64,000 nt of DNA from positions 41,203 through 105,202 of the forward strand of contig JAVTVY010025397.1 in assembly GCA_036873755.1 (NCBI GenBank), given 5' to 3'. Below are positions 1 through 15,400 of the stretch, in pieces (position 1 is the first letter of the stretch; each line of letters starts with the position of its first letter). This stretch comes from Hanleya hanleyi (taxonomy: Eukaryota > Mollusca > Polyplacophora > Lepidopleurida > Hanleyidae). Under the pieces are notes generated by a model. That model made no database searches and was not told the DNA's origin. It saw only the letters and a program-made list of their open reading frames with translations. A program made the translations under genes and the position numbers.

Positions 1-318
1 TTTGGAGATCAGAGCCAACCTAATTTGCCAGAATATGGGGACTTTTGAGAAAAGTTTTTCACTAATTTTGATGTGGTCTCCCTGCCTAAAAAAGTTGCTA
101 CAGTGCATAGAGGTTGTGCCCAATTTAGGGTAATGTAAAGCCCTGGCATGCAGAACAATTGCGATACTGCAAATTAATACTAGTATGTTTAGCAGTCAAG
201 GAATTTACCAAACTCTAGTTGAAAGAAATTTGCATTTGGGAAAATGCAATTAAATCTCAGTGGACCGAAATTACACTGTACTTTATAACAGAGAGTATTA
301 AAGCAGACCATTTATTAC
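1..318 (-). other. Intron 24 sequence, no coding signal seen
   Basis: AT-rich sequence left of the last visible exon, starting with its GTAATA donor. I saw no further exon here, so the terminal exons with the mobile histidine domain lie beyond the left edge. Confidence 0.6.
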
Positions 319-407
319 CTGTAACAAGACTGGAACATCCGCGGAGATGACATCAGTGCAATCCGACAATAGGGCAGCAAGGTCAGCAAAGTGTTCATTC
401 GTTATAT
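319..407 (-). CDS. PEP synthase-like, exon 24 (last exon in window)
   Basis: An 89-bp exon encoding ITNEHFADLAALLSDCTDVI and then SADVPVLLQ, typical of the segment before the mobile phospho-histidine domain. Acceptor TTATTCTCAG, donor CAG|GTAATA. It ends in phase 0, and the gene continues to the left, outside the window. Confidence 0.9.
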
Positions 408-3400
408 CTGAGAATAATCGAGAGAAAAAAACCAAAGGTTAAAAGCTTGACAGAACAGTTACCATTTTATAGTTCAAATTGTTCAGCATGATAAACAATA
501 AGTTACAGCGAATCACGCACATATATGTGTATAAACTCTAAAAGATCAAAAACATGTACATGTATTCTTCTTTCACAGATGGTAAAATTTAATTTAGTCA
601 AATACCAGGCCGGGCCACTTCCATTCCATCATTGGGGTGCTGTTGTTCTTGATCAGTGAAAATAAGAACCGCTCAGTCACCATGATGAAGAACCCCTTAC
701 ATTAGCATTCTTCACATGAACACTTGTTCATTGAAAATTTTAGAAATGCAGAAATTGCTCAAACCTGCATGAACACATAGACTACATGCTATGATGGAAA
801 ATCTCTTGTGGTAAAAACACTAAGAATTGACAAAAGTTTAGGTTGTTTAGCATACTTTGCCAGCTTATTAGAACACTCATGTGGATCACCATCTTCACAA
901 GTCCAGGTAAATCCTAAATCCTCTCATGCACCGGTTTACCTGGACATTTTTGGTGATTCGAATGAGTTCTTGAGTCGAGGCCTCTATTATACAATCTCGT
1001 ACATTTCACCCCCGCGCTTGTTTTGAATTAGCATGTGGGTTGCTTCTGCAGTGGGACGGATTCGTATACTAATGCAAGGGGTCCCTTACCATCCGGAATA
1101 TGAACAGTTCTGTCTTTCCTCCGGTTTCTCATGAAGTATGAGCCAGTCAACCATCACCTCCATCCATCTTGAAATCACCGGACTACTAACTGATGAATGT
1201 CATACCTGAGCTTTAAGTCGAGATTAAACTAGGAGCAAATGACTGGTGTCCCGGTCTGTCCTTCCAGTTGCAGCCAATAAATCTATCAGTTAATCTCAAG
1301 GGTATCAATAATCCATCTTGATTGATGATCCCTATCTTCAGTCGAGTGAGTGAGTGAGCATGATTTAACGTAGCTTTCAACTATATTTCAGATATATCAC
1401 AACATTTGGGTCCTACCCTAATTTTTTCTAATTCTAATTTCTAATTTTTCGAACAGTATTTTTAGACTTAAAAGCAAGCAAAGAACATCTCTATGCCAAC
1501 TGAGGCTAAATACTGTAGCTTGGATATGTTATTTATCCCAAGAACTGAAATATAGCTGGTGAAATTTGTAGAATGTTAGCAGAATTTCTCTCTGAAGATA
1601 CAGTACCTAAAGTTTGTTAAGTTTTGCCATCTGAATAATTAGAAGACACAGGGTATTTCTTTTCACACCCGGGAACCCCATGAGTAGGACCTTATTCCTT
1701 TTGACACCAGTGAACCTCAATTGAATGAGTGAGTGGGGATAAACATCAACTATTTTTCAGTCATATCACAATGGTACCTCCTACATGTAACAGGACACTT
1801 TGTCAATGCCATGCCTTTATATTGCTGCGTCACCAAGCACCATGTCGTAGTCATTTATGATACTTCACCTAGTCCCATTATCCCAACACCAGGTCAACCA
1901 GTCCTTGATCTATCCTCTTATTGCTGAGCACCAGGCGAGGAAGCAACAAGTTCCATTGTCAAGTCTTCAGTATGACTAGGACTGATCCCAGGATGTCCTG
2001 CTTGCAAGGCGGATGCTCTAACCACCAGACTATCGCAGTTTGCTCTTTAGCCCTATTGTAGGATCACCTTCCTTAATGTAAGGACTGAACATACCAAGCC
2101 CAGTGTACTCTAAAACATCCCCAGTTTTCCCTCCAACTACCCGAGTTCCCTGTTAGCTCACTCTCATCTCAATCATGTCTGCATGTTGTCTATTTTCCCC
2201 GAGTTTCAGCCGTCTCGAGCGGAAAGATGAGCAGGCTCACTCATTGGCAGATATATGTATATGCTGAACTGTTGATGAGGGCCACAAGGAAGAACAGATT
2301 CTTGTTGAAACTGATTATATTGAAAGATATTATTATTATATTCAGCCTTGCATGTATTCTCATACATTTGACAGTTCTCCCGTGTTTATTTGAGACTGAA
2401 TTCCCATACCTATTACAGTATTATTCAAACTGCATACCTGGTTTTCCTTTGCTCAGCACAGAGAGAAGTAGCAGGCTCCAGCTCCCAGATTTACCACTGA
2501 CCGCAGTTGTATCTGCCCACACCTATCATGGTTCAAGTACATGTAACATGGAGAATAGGCATCATTTACAATATCATTCAAAAGTTCAAAATCATTCAGT
2601 AGATTTATTTCTCCAGAGAAGAAGTTCTAAAGCTGCCAGATACATGTATCTATGCTCAGATAGACAGATGTGGCTTTCTCAGATCAAGGTATTGCGCATT
2701 CAAGAAATAAATATACCAAATTTGGAATAATCTGCTGTTCTGATTTATTGACTGAAAACCAATTAAGGACAGAATTCTCTCATTATTCCATCGATAGCAT
2801 AGGATATCAAACAACACAGCGATTCTGAAATCCTGAAACACACACGTTCTAGGTCAACTGAGAAAAATCAGGTGCAACCACAAAATACCAGTCCACAAAA
2901 ACTATAGTTTACAAGCAGTTATAGCTTAATGAAAATAACAAACGGTCCACCATACATACTAGTACCTGAAAATAATCTTTGAGTTTCTCATCGATATCTC
3001 TGTACAGAGCTATGGATTCCTCTGACTGGCTAATTGTATATCCCTCTACAATCTTTTCCCACTGCTTGCATATTGGTGTGGCTTGTCGATAAGACTGAAA
3101 AACATATAAATAAACTCTGGTTTTCAATATTATATACACCTTCAAATGTGAATATTAATTTTAAATCGCTAATATTAATGGTGAATGGAAAAAGTCTGAT
3201 TATTAATTGGGAAAGGGAAAATATTGAAATTGGTCATCTCCCATGATCGTGTTTCACTACTGAAGTTGTCCCCCCTAGAATATGATGAGATCAAAAAACC
3301 TTTTATGTTTAAACCTACAAAGATTACAGAATAAGGAACACAAACCATTTGTACACTCCCCCCACTCCACACACGAGTTCCGCAAATTTAAATTTTGGAA

Positions 3401-6400
3401 AGAAAAAATATGGTGATAACAATATTCGAAGTTACCCATAAAAGCCTGAAACAGTTCCAGAATTTGGAGAGTGTCCCTTGTTCCTTAACATACTCCAAGA
3501 TATCAGACTTGGACAAGTTGTGAAGTACTTCTCCAACAATCGAGATTTCGGCCATTTCTTTGCTGCTCGTCAAGATGTTCACATTGAAGTTACCAAGATG
3601 CTGCAATAATATATGTGAAATTAGCAAAAACACTTTAATGAGGACATTGTGTCAGAGTTATTGAGAGGAAATTTGAGGACTAAATATTCACAAACCACTC
3701 AATTCAATTCAAATTACTCAATAGCGAACAGAATGATACAATTATCACTCAGTTCAATTGAATGAACAACTTCCAGGATATATAACTGGTTTATTTGAGA
3801 TTATTTACAGCAATTTAATTTAGCAAATAACTGAGAAAGTTTCCAAAATCTTATTGCTATGAATCACAGAATCTGTGAATCTACATGATGTTTATTTCCA
3901 ATTGATACATTACTTTATGACCTCATCCTGTGGTGTTGGGTATCACTACCAGAACAAATCTGAGAAACAGTGCGAGAACCAGTGACCACCAAACACTTAC
4001 ATGAAGGTTGATGAATAGATGATTGCTGAAGTTGACAACTGGTTTTCCGGCATATTTAGTTATCGAACAAGCTCCACATTTACGTGTAAGTTCCTGAAAA
4101 AGTGGATAACAAATTAGTATATTAGTGATCACATGTAGAATGGTGAGTTTGAATAGGGCCCTGGTTGAGCATCGAGCAATAGGTCGGTCCTGAGATTGAA
4201 TTCTCCAATAACAAAAGGCTTGAAACGATGTCATGTGAGGTTACGCTGAGGTTATAGGCAAGGAACCGTTCTTAACCTTAACTATGCTGTATTATTTTAT
4301 TTACTGAGTTTTACATGAGAGAGAAGAAATCTGTTTATAAATGCTTATTTAATTAATTCCGAGATGATAACATCTTCAAAGTTGTTTGGATTTCCAGTAT
4401 TTTGAAAGCCACTACGATACTTAATTTCCGATTTTGCAGCATAGCCAATGTTAAAGCATTGCCCGGTGCCTAATGTTGGCCCGACGTCACGTGTCCATTG
4501 ATGTCGTTTTGTGTCTTTCATGGCGAAAGAGTTATATCTTGGGACTGTCCTATTGGTTGCAATAAACAATGCGTGATGAATTGCTGAGTTTGACCTGGTG
4601 ACCCAAAGAAATGGGTCAATCTCACTGATTTGCAATAGGCTTAAGTTCCGTTACCACATTGTAAGTGTGATGTATTGGAATTTGGTGCTGCTTTGCACAG
4701 TCATTCTTGAGATATGGTGGGAACAAAAGTACAGAGACAGACTAACATAACTTCACAGATGCTTTATTTTTGAATGATACACTGAGTATTAAAGCCAATA
4801 TGTACTTGCTATATCTTCTAAAATAAATGTATGAAAATGTATGAAACAAATTTAAGATGTACCAATTTTGCATGAAATGAATCTCGCAATCCAACTTCTT
4901 GATAATGAAAGTAAGTTATGGTATAACAACAACAACACATGTATCCTCACCCGCCAATATGTGAAAGCTATTTCTGCTGTTAAGTTTTCAATATTTTTTT
5001 TTTACACATTAAAGTTTTGCCAAAAAGTATGTTCTTGAACATTGAGTTGAGGTTTTGCTTTATTTGCAGGAAATTGTATTGTTGAAAGCTGACTCTTCAT
5101 GTAACTAAAATAACATCGTGGATTTCATGCAAATTGCATCAAACTACTGCATCGGTTTGTCAGAACAGATGGAACTATCTGCACTGGGTGATCAAGAGAA
5201 ATAAAAAGATAAAAAAGCCCCTCTCCATTTTTTATCCAAAAAGTGCCTTTGAAGCTAGATATTAATTTCATTCAGCCCAAATGGTTCGATCCATGGTTCT
5301 TACAAGATCGTATATACATTTCATACCTCTATGCTATGAATCCGAACTCCTACACCTATAAAAACATCTTGGCCTGGACTATTAATGGGTTGAGAGGTTG
5401 TAGCAGTTCTGTTGCCTCATGTTGCAGACTGGGCTGTATTCAGATTGGTGTACGAGGTAAAACTGATCTGAGTAGTGTCATGATCAGGTGTGCCTCCAAT
5501 AAGGACGCAGCGTGAAGAAATTAGTTTTGCGAATGGACACCAAATACTTCTATTTATAGGGCCCCAATTGCATGGAAATTTAACAACTGAAGCATATTGA
5601 GTTATGGTTTGACTCACGACCATGATGAGGTATTAGCTGTTATGATAATGGTGGAGATTCTTTGTTTATATATGCACCAAATACTTCCAAGGTATGGAAA
5701 TTTAACAACTGAAGTAAACGGAGTTACTGTTTGACTCATGACCATGATGAGGTATTAGCTGTTATCATAATGACAGGGATTCTTTGTTTATATATGTTTC
5801 TTACACAAGAACTTTCTACTTTATTTCAATATTCAAATCAAATTTTATCAAGATGGCAAGCAGAAAATACAGAAGCAGTGTCCAGATGGCCATCTTTCTA
5901 CACTCAGTTTGCAAGATGAAAGTCTGTAAAACAGTGGCAGTGTCGAGAAATTCATCTTCCAACATTCAATTTGCAAGATCTATAGAAAAATTATCATCAA
6001 GCATGATCGACACAACCCTATATTGGTGAAAATTTGTCTGAGAGCATGGAACTTCATATGTGGGTGAGGACAAATTCAAGAGGGCAAGGATTGGATGGGG
6101 TGAGTGCCAGAACTCCTTCAGCAGTGAGTGATGAGTGAATAGAATTTAACGTCGCTTTCAACAATACATTGTATTTCAGCTATATCACGACGAACCAACT
6201 AAGCACCACCCAGCCAAGTTGTGTTCCTGCTACTTCAAAGAACAAATCTTTGAAGTAGCATGAAATCAGACACCCTCCATCCACCCTATAAAACACTGAG
6301 GACAGCACACAAGACACAGACAAGACGCTTACATGGTGCAATAAAGACAAGTGATATTATTACAGTGCTAGACATCACATTATTAAGTTCCTGTTGTTTC

Positions 6401-9400
6401 TCAGCAAAATGCATTGAAGCAACAGGAACCTGAACCCACCCAACCACCCGCGATTCCTTCAGGAAAAGGAACTAAGTATGTGTGCTTGAACCAGTTCATT
6501 AGGCCTATAGCCCCATCCTTCTGAAGTTCAATCATTTATGCAAGAACAATTCCTGTGTCGATATTTCAAAATGGAGAAAAATTGGATGATATTCATACCT
6601 GTAAACTCATATCTACTTCTCTTCCAAATACACTGTTAGTCAGTGGAGTCACTGCACCAGGCATCATCTCCCTGTAATTCATCAAAACAAGATAAAACAG
6701 TAGACAAAATCTGACTGATTTTAAATGCGATATACTGGATGTATTTCAGCATTTACGAGAGTGGATATTCTACTACAAATGCATTACAAAGAAAATAATC
6801 GACCATAGAGGTCCATGTCCCCCGCTAGCAGCACCAGTTATGGTGGAACTGGCGCTGCTGCTGCGGGGGCCATGGACCTCTATGGTTGATTTTTTGTGGT
6901 CGATGATATCTCATATCATTGATAAGAGTATGATTTGAAAATGGAGATACCGCTGATGAGCGATGCACCCCACAGCGGTGAAGTAATGGTTGCATTTAAA
7001 TATTTTTAAGGTGTTGACAGTCAAGTCGTCTGAATCGTTCTCGAGTTATTGTCCGGACAAGATCCAACTGCTTATAATCCAATATGGCTGACGGTGGCCA
7101 TATTAGATTACGCACATTGCTGAAAAACAATCCCGACCGTCCTCTCACCAATGTCAAGGCACACCCCAAGTTTGAAGTTGATCGGTTAAATCGTTCACGA
7201 GTTATTGTCTGGACAAGAAAATCTAAGATCCAACTGCTTATAATCCAATATGGCTGACGGCGGCCATATTAGATTACGCCCATTGCTGAAAAACAATCCC
7301 AACCGTCCTCTCATCAATCGATATCTCATATCATTGATGAAGAGTATGATTTGAAAATGGAGATATCCAACTGCTTATCCAATATGGCTGACGGCAGCCA
7401 TATTAGATTACGCACATTGCTGTAAAACAATCCCAACCGTCCTCTCACCAATGTCAAGGCACACCCCAAGTTTGAAGTCGATCGATTAAATCATTCACGA
7501 GTTATTGTCCAGACAAGAAAATCTAAGATCCAACTGCTTATAATCCAATATGGCTGACGGCGGCCATATTGGATTATGCACATTGCTGAAAAACAATCCC
7601 AACCGTCCTCTCACCGATGTCAAGACGCTCCCCAAGTTTGAAGTAGATCAGTTGAATCGTACTCCAGTTATTGTCCGGACAAGACCCAACTGCTTATAAT
7701 CCAATATGGCTGACAGCTGCCATATTACATTACGCACATTGCTGAAAAACAATCCCAACCGTCCTCTCACCGATGTCAAGGCACACCCCAAGTTTGAAGT
7801 TGATTGGTTAAATCGTTCACGAGTTATTGTCTGGACAAGAAAATCAAAGATCCAACTGCTTATAATCCAATATGACTGATGGCGGCCATATTGGATTATG
7901 TACATTGCTGAAAAACAATCCCAACCATCCTCTCACCGATGTCAAGGCACTCCCCAAGTTTGAAGTAGATCAGTTGAATCGTACTCCAGTTATTGTCAGG
8001 ACAAGATCCAACTGCTTATAATCCAATATGGCTGACGGTGGCCATATTAGATTACGCACACTGCTGGAAAACAATCCCAACCGTCCTCTCGCCAATGTCA
8101 AGGCACACCCCAAGTTTAAAGTTGATCGGTTAAATCGTTCACGAGTTATTGTCCGGACAAGAAAATCTAAGATCCAACTGCTTATAATCCAATATGGCTG
8201 ACGGCGGCCATATTGGATTATGTACATTGCTGAAAAACAATCCCAACCGTCCTCTCACCAATGTCAAGGCTCACCCCAAGTTTGAAGTTGATCGGTTAAA
8301 TCGTACTCCAGTTATTGTCCGGACAAGAAAATCTAAGATCCAACTGCTTATAATCCAATATGGCTGACGGCGGCCATATTGGATTATGTACATTGCTGAA
8401 AAACAATCCCAACCGTCCTCTCGCCAATGTCAAGGCACACCCCAAGTTTGAAGTTGATCGGTTAAATCGTTCACGAGTTATTGTCCGGACAAGAAAATCT
8501 TACGGAATTACGGAAGTCCCCCCCCCCCCCACTAAGTAGCGGGGGACAATAACCTCATCATGTGGATCACCTGTACAATTAAATTAAAGAACAACACTTT
8601 TACAAGTCATGATGAGGTTTGAGGGAGGAAAACAATTATCTGTTTTTTAATTACACAACTATATTTACAAGAATCACTGAAAGAAGCAATACAGCATTGT
8701 TTGAATCATGCTCAAGGGGTGCATGGACAATATCACAATCAAGGGCAGATAACTTGAGTTATTTCCCTTCGATTAATGAATGTCATATTGTCAAATATAA
8801 GAACAAATGATGCTTTACACATTTCTGAGACTGTGCAATGAGTGGAAATATCGGTCATGCAAGACGAAGTGATATTAATTTGTGGGATAAGTGGTCGGCC
8901 ATTGTTTCATTTGCTATTAACATGTCAAGTCACGTTGAAAAGCGGTACATCTTGCCTTTTATTAACTGTTGACAGCATTGGTGGAAAAAGCAAGTAATAA
9001 CAACAATCACACTTATATGTAACTGTCTCGGATATCTGACTTTGGTCAACTGCTAAAAGAAAAGGTTACTGAAGACAGTGCCTGAACACCATAATGCCAG
9101 CCATGTAAAGTTGGAACTCCACACAGCTGGATGAATCCTTCAAAGCAGGGCCTGACACATCCTTGCGAGCCAGTGGATCGATCGATGTATTGCGATCGAT
9201 ACACTGGCTTGGTTAGTTACCCATACGAGTTCTGGATATAAATAGATGAAGGGGATTCTCCTGAATCAACCCAATCAGTGAACGCGCTAAGGTGGTTGAT
9301 TAGGCCAATCTGCTGCGAGGTATGAGATGTGACAGGTTTCAATTTCATCGCGGGCCATACCGCTTTGATGTTAATCGGAAATCGACATCAGAAGTCAAAG

Positions 9401-12400
9401 CAAAAACTGCAGGCTTGGGATACCGACATGCTAATTCAAAACAAGCACGGGGGATGTATAATAGGGGCATGGACTCAAGAACTCATTCGAATCACCAAAA
9501 ATGTCTAGGTAAACCCTCTGCGAAGATTTAGGATTTACCTGGACTTGTGAAGATGGGCCTGACATGGAAGGCTGTGATGTGAAAGGTTATAACGTTTGTA
9601 ATGTCATTACACAACATCAAAATTAAATGTAATACCAGGCACCGTCTTCAGCTGCCTTTTCTGTTTTGCTTTTTTCACCTGTTGACAAAACCCAAACATC
9701 CCAAGCAGTCACATATAGCAAAGCAACTGTCATAATTACTTACTTTTCTCATCTATTTGACAGTTTTGCTTCCAAGTACTATTTATTGTATATTTTCTAA
9801 ATGAGTGAGTTAGATCTTTAACATCTATTTCTCACAAATGAACCAAGTCTTCTTTAAGTGCTATATCGCGGTGCGATGGAGTGCCCAAGTACATCCATCC
9901 ATCCATCCATACTGGCAAATTCAGAAAAAGAAATCGATGTGCAAGGGTTAAAGCATTCACTGTCCAGTTATTTTCATTTTGTTTAGCTGAACCAGCACAA
10001 ATAAAACTATATTTAGTTGTTAGCAAAAAGATTTTTAACAATTTCATAGGATGATTCAATATCATTTCATGTTGCATTCATTCATGTTGCAGTTTGTATA
10101 AATTATTCTGTAAACCCGATGATATTGAAATGCTAAATGAAACAGTATTCAAATGAAATGAAATACAAGTGCCCAAAAGAATTTTCTGCAAACGAAATGA
10201 TATTGAAATGCTTTATGATAAATGGCGACTTCAGGAATGAAAAATGTTATACCCCTGTAAACGAAATAATAATTTGATGATAACAAAACAATAAAATAAC
10301 ACAAACTGAATGGAGTTTAAATACGAAGCTGCGCATCTGAAAACCCCTCGGCTCTGGGCGCCAGCCATTCATAATGTATTCAATATGAACCAAGATTTCA
10401 GGAACACCAAGCAGTTACAAATGGCCTCTAAGGTTTCCGTCCAATCAGAGAAACTGGTATTCATTACATAAGTCTCTTGATGCATCAATGACAGAGATAG
10501 AGATCATTAATGATTTTGCATAAATTAAAGATGGTCGCCCATCCTTCCCTTCACTCAGAGGAACTGATGTGGTTATATTCATTGCAAGTCTCTTGATACA
10601 TCGATGCTCCATGCCAAGTTTCATATAGAACACTGATATACATCATTGAAGATTTTGCATAAATTAAAGATGGCCACCAAGATTTCCGCCCAATCAGAAA
10701 AAAACAGAACTGTCATTTATCGTAAGTCTGTTAGAACACTTGAATGGTATCAGAGATATATATCATTAAAGATTTTGCATAAATTAAAGATAACCGCCAA
10801 GGTTGCCGCCGAATCAGGGAAACTGGTTTGGTCATTCCTTTGAAGTTTTTTGATTCATCGATCATCTATATCAAATTTCACACTGAACAGTGAAATGGTA
10901 CCTGAGATACACAAGATTAATGGTTTCGCATGAATATAATTTGACCGTCAAAGTTTCCAACCAATCGGGTCCAGATTCAATAGGGTTCTGGGTCATGAGC
11001 ATATGGATGTACAGTGCAAGTTTGGTGTGCCTAGGGTAAGTCGTTCTAAAGATATCTTGGTAATGAGAAAGCTGTGATGGTTTCGCATAAATTAAAGATG
11101 GCCGCCAAAGTTTCCAACCAATCAGGTCCAGATTCAATAGGGTTCTGGGTCACGAGCATATGGATGTGCACTGCAAGTTTGGTGTGCCTAGGGTAAGTCA
11201 TTCTAAATATATCTTGGTAACGAGAAAGGTGTGGCGGACAGACAGACAGACAGACGGACGGACGTACATGATATGGTAAAAACTAAATATTAAATGTTTT
11301 TAACTATTTACTCTCATTAACTTGAAATGTCATTTTATTACAACAATTTGAATTTTCTACATGTATCATTATTGAGACTAAACAAGTTACAAAGTAAGGA
11401 GTTTCATTACATGTACCTTCCCTTTACCAGAAGTCAATCGAGTGTGAATTCGCTACAGCCCACTGTATTACTGCTTAGTAACACTACCCTGAATTACACC
11501 TCATTAATTTGTTAGTATGGTTATATGAAGCTATGTTCATTGGCATGTTAACATAGATATAAATTAAACAGCAACTCGATCCCAAGTGACTACATCTGTT
11601 AATGTATAAAACATGGTGAACAATAATGAAATGATGATTACATGTTGATCAAGGTTGATCAAGGTTTTACCCCCAAGTCACTGTAGTTTCTTTTCCCTGG
11701 AACTGCAGAAAATTTATTTCACCAGTTAGTTATATCAATCTTTGAAAAATTGTAATGCATCTCCAAATGTGGAATCAAACCATTTGTAGAAAATAAATAA
11801 ACTTCTTTCCAGGACAGACTTTCCAGCAACTTTCCAGTATTATGTTAAAAGAGAATATTTGCAGACACAATTGAATGCTCCAAAATGGATAAAGGAATGG
11901 AACAAAGATCACAATAAATATCCAAACAAGTAGAAGTTGCATGATAAAATGTATTCGACTGAGCAAATTTCTGGGGATTGCTCAGCAATCTATTATCATA
12001 TTTTTTATCATCCTTTGTTTTTTGTGACTCTTAATTCCAGTAATCAAATCTCTGGTAGCTTGAAGTTTTTACAACGAATGATGAAATTCAAGGACTTTCT
12101 AGGACTGATTGGTAAAAACAATAAATATCAAACAGGACTGATCGGCAAAAACACAGAGGAAATAGCAAATGTAGGACTTTTCAGGCCTGGAAATTGGTAA
12201 TTTGACATAGGCCTAATGGAGCGTCGATCTTTGCTCGAGCTCATTCTAGAGGTCAAATTCCATAACTTGGGATGTTAAATGATACCTATATGTGTTCAAT
12301 TATAATTAAAATCAGTGAACTATTCATGTTGAAAGTTTTCCTCATTTACCTCTGTGTTAGATTTAGGCTTTTCAAAGTCAGGAATATCCCTCACTGATGT

Positions 12401-15400
12401 CATTGTACCTAACATAATTCAAGAACTTTCTCGGTTTTTCGAGCACCTTAGTTATTTAATTAGCACACAATACTGTGAAACACACTTTTCGTTTTAACTC
12501 TTTTTTCTCCTTCTTTGACTTAATTTAGTCTAGTTTAAAAATCATTTTCTTCAACTTTTCAAGTAAAATCAAGCATGATTGAGAGAAGGATAGGAAAAAG
12601 CTGGTATCCCTGCTTTTACCATAAAATATGTGAAGATCAGACCCCTCCAAACGAAAAATTTACTGTACAAAAATCAAGTATGCTTGAACCTTTTTTTTTG
12701 TTTTTGGTAGGACACTAACTGCAATACGAAGCTGCGCATCTGAAAACCCCTCGGCTCTGGGCGCCAGCCATTCATAATGTATTCAATTTAAAACAAGACT
12801 TCAGGAACACCAAGCAGTCAAGTAACAAATATACAGATTATGAAAAATTTTGCCATTAGAAATGGCCTCAAACGTTTCCGTCCAATCAGAGAAACCGGTA
12901 TTCATTACATAAGTCTGTTGATGCATCGACGATGTATACCAAATTTTACATCGAACATTTGAAAATTATCTGAGATAGAGATCCCTAATGATTTCGCATA
13001 AATTAAAGATGGCTGCCCATCCTTCCCACCACTCAGAGAAACTGATGTGGTTATTCATTGCAAGTCTCTTGATACATAGATTCTGTAAACCAAGTTTCAT
13101 ATAGAACACTGAAATGGTATCAAAGATAAACATCATTAAAGATTTTGCATAAATTAAAGATGGCCACCAAGGTTTCCGCCCAAGCAGAAAAACCAGAACT
13201 GTCTAATCGATGTATACCAAATTTTACATTGAGCACTTGAACCGTATCAGAGATATAGATCATTAATGATTTCGCATAAATTAAAGATGGCCGCCCATCC
13301 TTCCCGCCACTCAGAGGAACCGATGTGGTTATTCATTGCAAGTCTCTTGATACATCGATGCTGGATACCAAGTTTCATATAGAACACTGAAATGGTATCA
13401 AAGATATATATCATTGAAGATTTTGCATAAATTAAAGATGGCCGCCAAGGTTCCGCCCAATCAGAAACGCCAGAACTGTCATTTATCGTAAGTCTATTGA
13501 TGCTTCGATGATATATACCAAATTTTACATCGAGCACTCGAACAGTATCAGAGATAGAGATCATTAATGATTTTGCATAAATTAATGATGGCCGCCCATC
13601 CTTCCCGCCACTCAGAGGAACTGATGTGGCTATACATTGCAGATCTCTTGATACATCGATGCTGTATACCAAGTTTCGTATAGAACACTTGAATGGTATC
13701 AGAGATATATATCATTGAAGATTTTGCATAAATTAAAGATGGCCGCCAAGGTTTTCACCGAATCAGGGAAACTGGTTTGGTCATTCCTTTGAAGTTTCTT
13801 GATGCATCGATGATCTATACCAAGTTTCACACTGAACAGAGAAATGGTACCTAAGATACACAAGATTAATGATTTCGCATAAATTAAATATGGCCGCCAA
13901 AGTTTCCAACCAATCAGGTCCAGATTCAATAGGGTTCTGGGTCATGAGCATATGGATGTGCAGTGCAAGTTTGGGGTGCCTAGGGTAAGTCGTTCTAAAG
14001 ATATCTTGGTAACAAGAAACCTGTGATGGTTTCGCATAAATTAAAGATGGCCGCCAAAGTTTCTAACTAATCAGGTCCAGATTCAATAGGGTTCTGGGTC
14101 ACAAGCATACGGATGTGCACTGCAAGTTTGGTGTGCCTAGGGTAAGTCGTTCTGAAGATATCTTGGTAACGAGAAAGGTGTGACGGACAGACGGACGGAC
14201 GGACAGACGGACAGACGGCCAGACGGACAGACGTACATGACGACGACAATACCCTTCGGCCAAAGCTGCTGCATGACTAGCTTCCCAACAGCAATCCACT
14301 CACATTCTGCACAATTCCACTCGTGTTTCACAGTTGCATTAATGTTTTTCAAACACTAGACGTTCATGAACTGCCATGATTATGGGGTGCCATGACACTG
14401 AAAGTCCATTCTGCTTGTCCTTCGTTTTAGAACCAATCAAAATATTCCTTTATTATGGTAATTCTGAACTGGCAATCCAGGAACCCACAGCAGTAGTAAT
14501 TTACAACTTAACAACATATGGTACTCAATCTAATAATTGGATCTGCCAGGAGTGATACTTTCACACCATAAAATCTGGGGGTGATGAAATTAATTAGAAC
14601 AGCAAGTTGAACATTCAAAATCATGCATATAATCCATTATGCATTATTTCATGATTTTAGATGGTGATCAAATGGTATTTTTTCCGTCCCCAAAATTGGA
14701 AATGATTGAATATCAAGTTGATACGTCACGATAGGACTGAAATAGTGTTGAAAGTGACGTTAAATCATGTTCACTCACTCACTCACTCACTGAAGTTGAT
14801 AGGGAGATTGAATTATCAGACGGATAACCGAACTACACCATGGTATCCAATTTAGTTAAGTAGAGAATATGTAAAGATCAAAGTGGAAGCTGCTGAACAA
14901 ACACAACAGTCGTCTCAAATTTGACTTGTGAGTTGAGATAAAAAAAACAAAGTTTGAGGAGGTCTAACTTTCTCCACAAACGATCTCAGAAACAGACATT
15001 TCAATCAGAAAAAGTGTAAATTTCTCATGCCTGTAAAATTCTTTACATATAGCAAGAAACATGGCAGATTATAAAATACTATGGAACATATGTTGCGAAA
15101 GATTCAACAGCATGACACAGACAATATACATGTCCAAAGAAATGTTGACAAATATGGCCGCTTGGTCAGATGATGGATGCACATGCAATAGCATTTCTGG
15201 TCATGCGACCGGCGATTATGAAAACAACTAAAAAATTCTTGGAATAAAGCTAAGAATCCCTCCTGGTGCAATGTATTACATGTATCATTTTTTCAATACA
15301 GACAAAATGCAGTTTGTTTTAGACTTTGAAATTGAACGTATAATTTCTTTGATAGGCATTCAGAAGTCAGCGTATATAACACAAGGCTATATAACAACTT

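Noticed and set aside
1978..2040. A genuine tRNA gene
   Set aside because: The tRNA-like head has no closed cloverleaf and a poor B box, and it is followed by a SINE body and tail.
2227..2730. 167-codon plus-strand ORF
   Set aside because: It overlaps exon 23 of the minus-strand gene and has no recognisable protein features; the minus-strand reading explains the conserved part.
13247..13672. 141-codon minus-strand ORF
   Set aside because: It lies inside composite repeat copy B, and the same peptide recurs in copy C and within itself; this reflects unit structure, not a gene.
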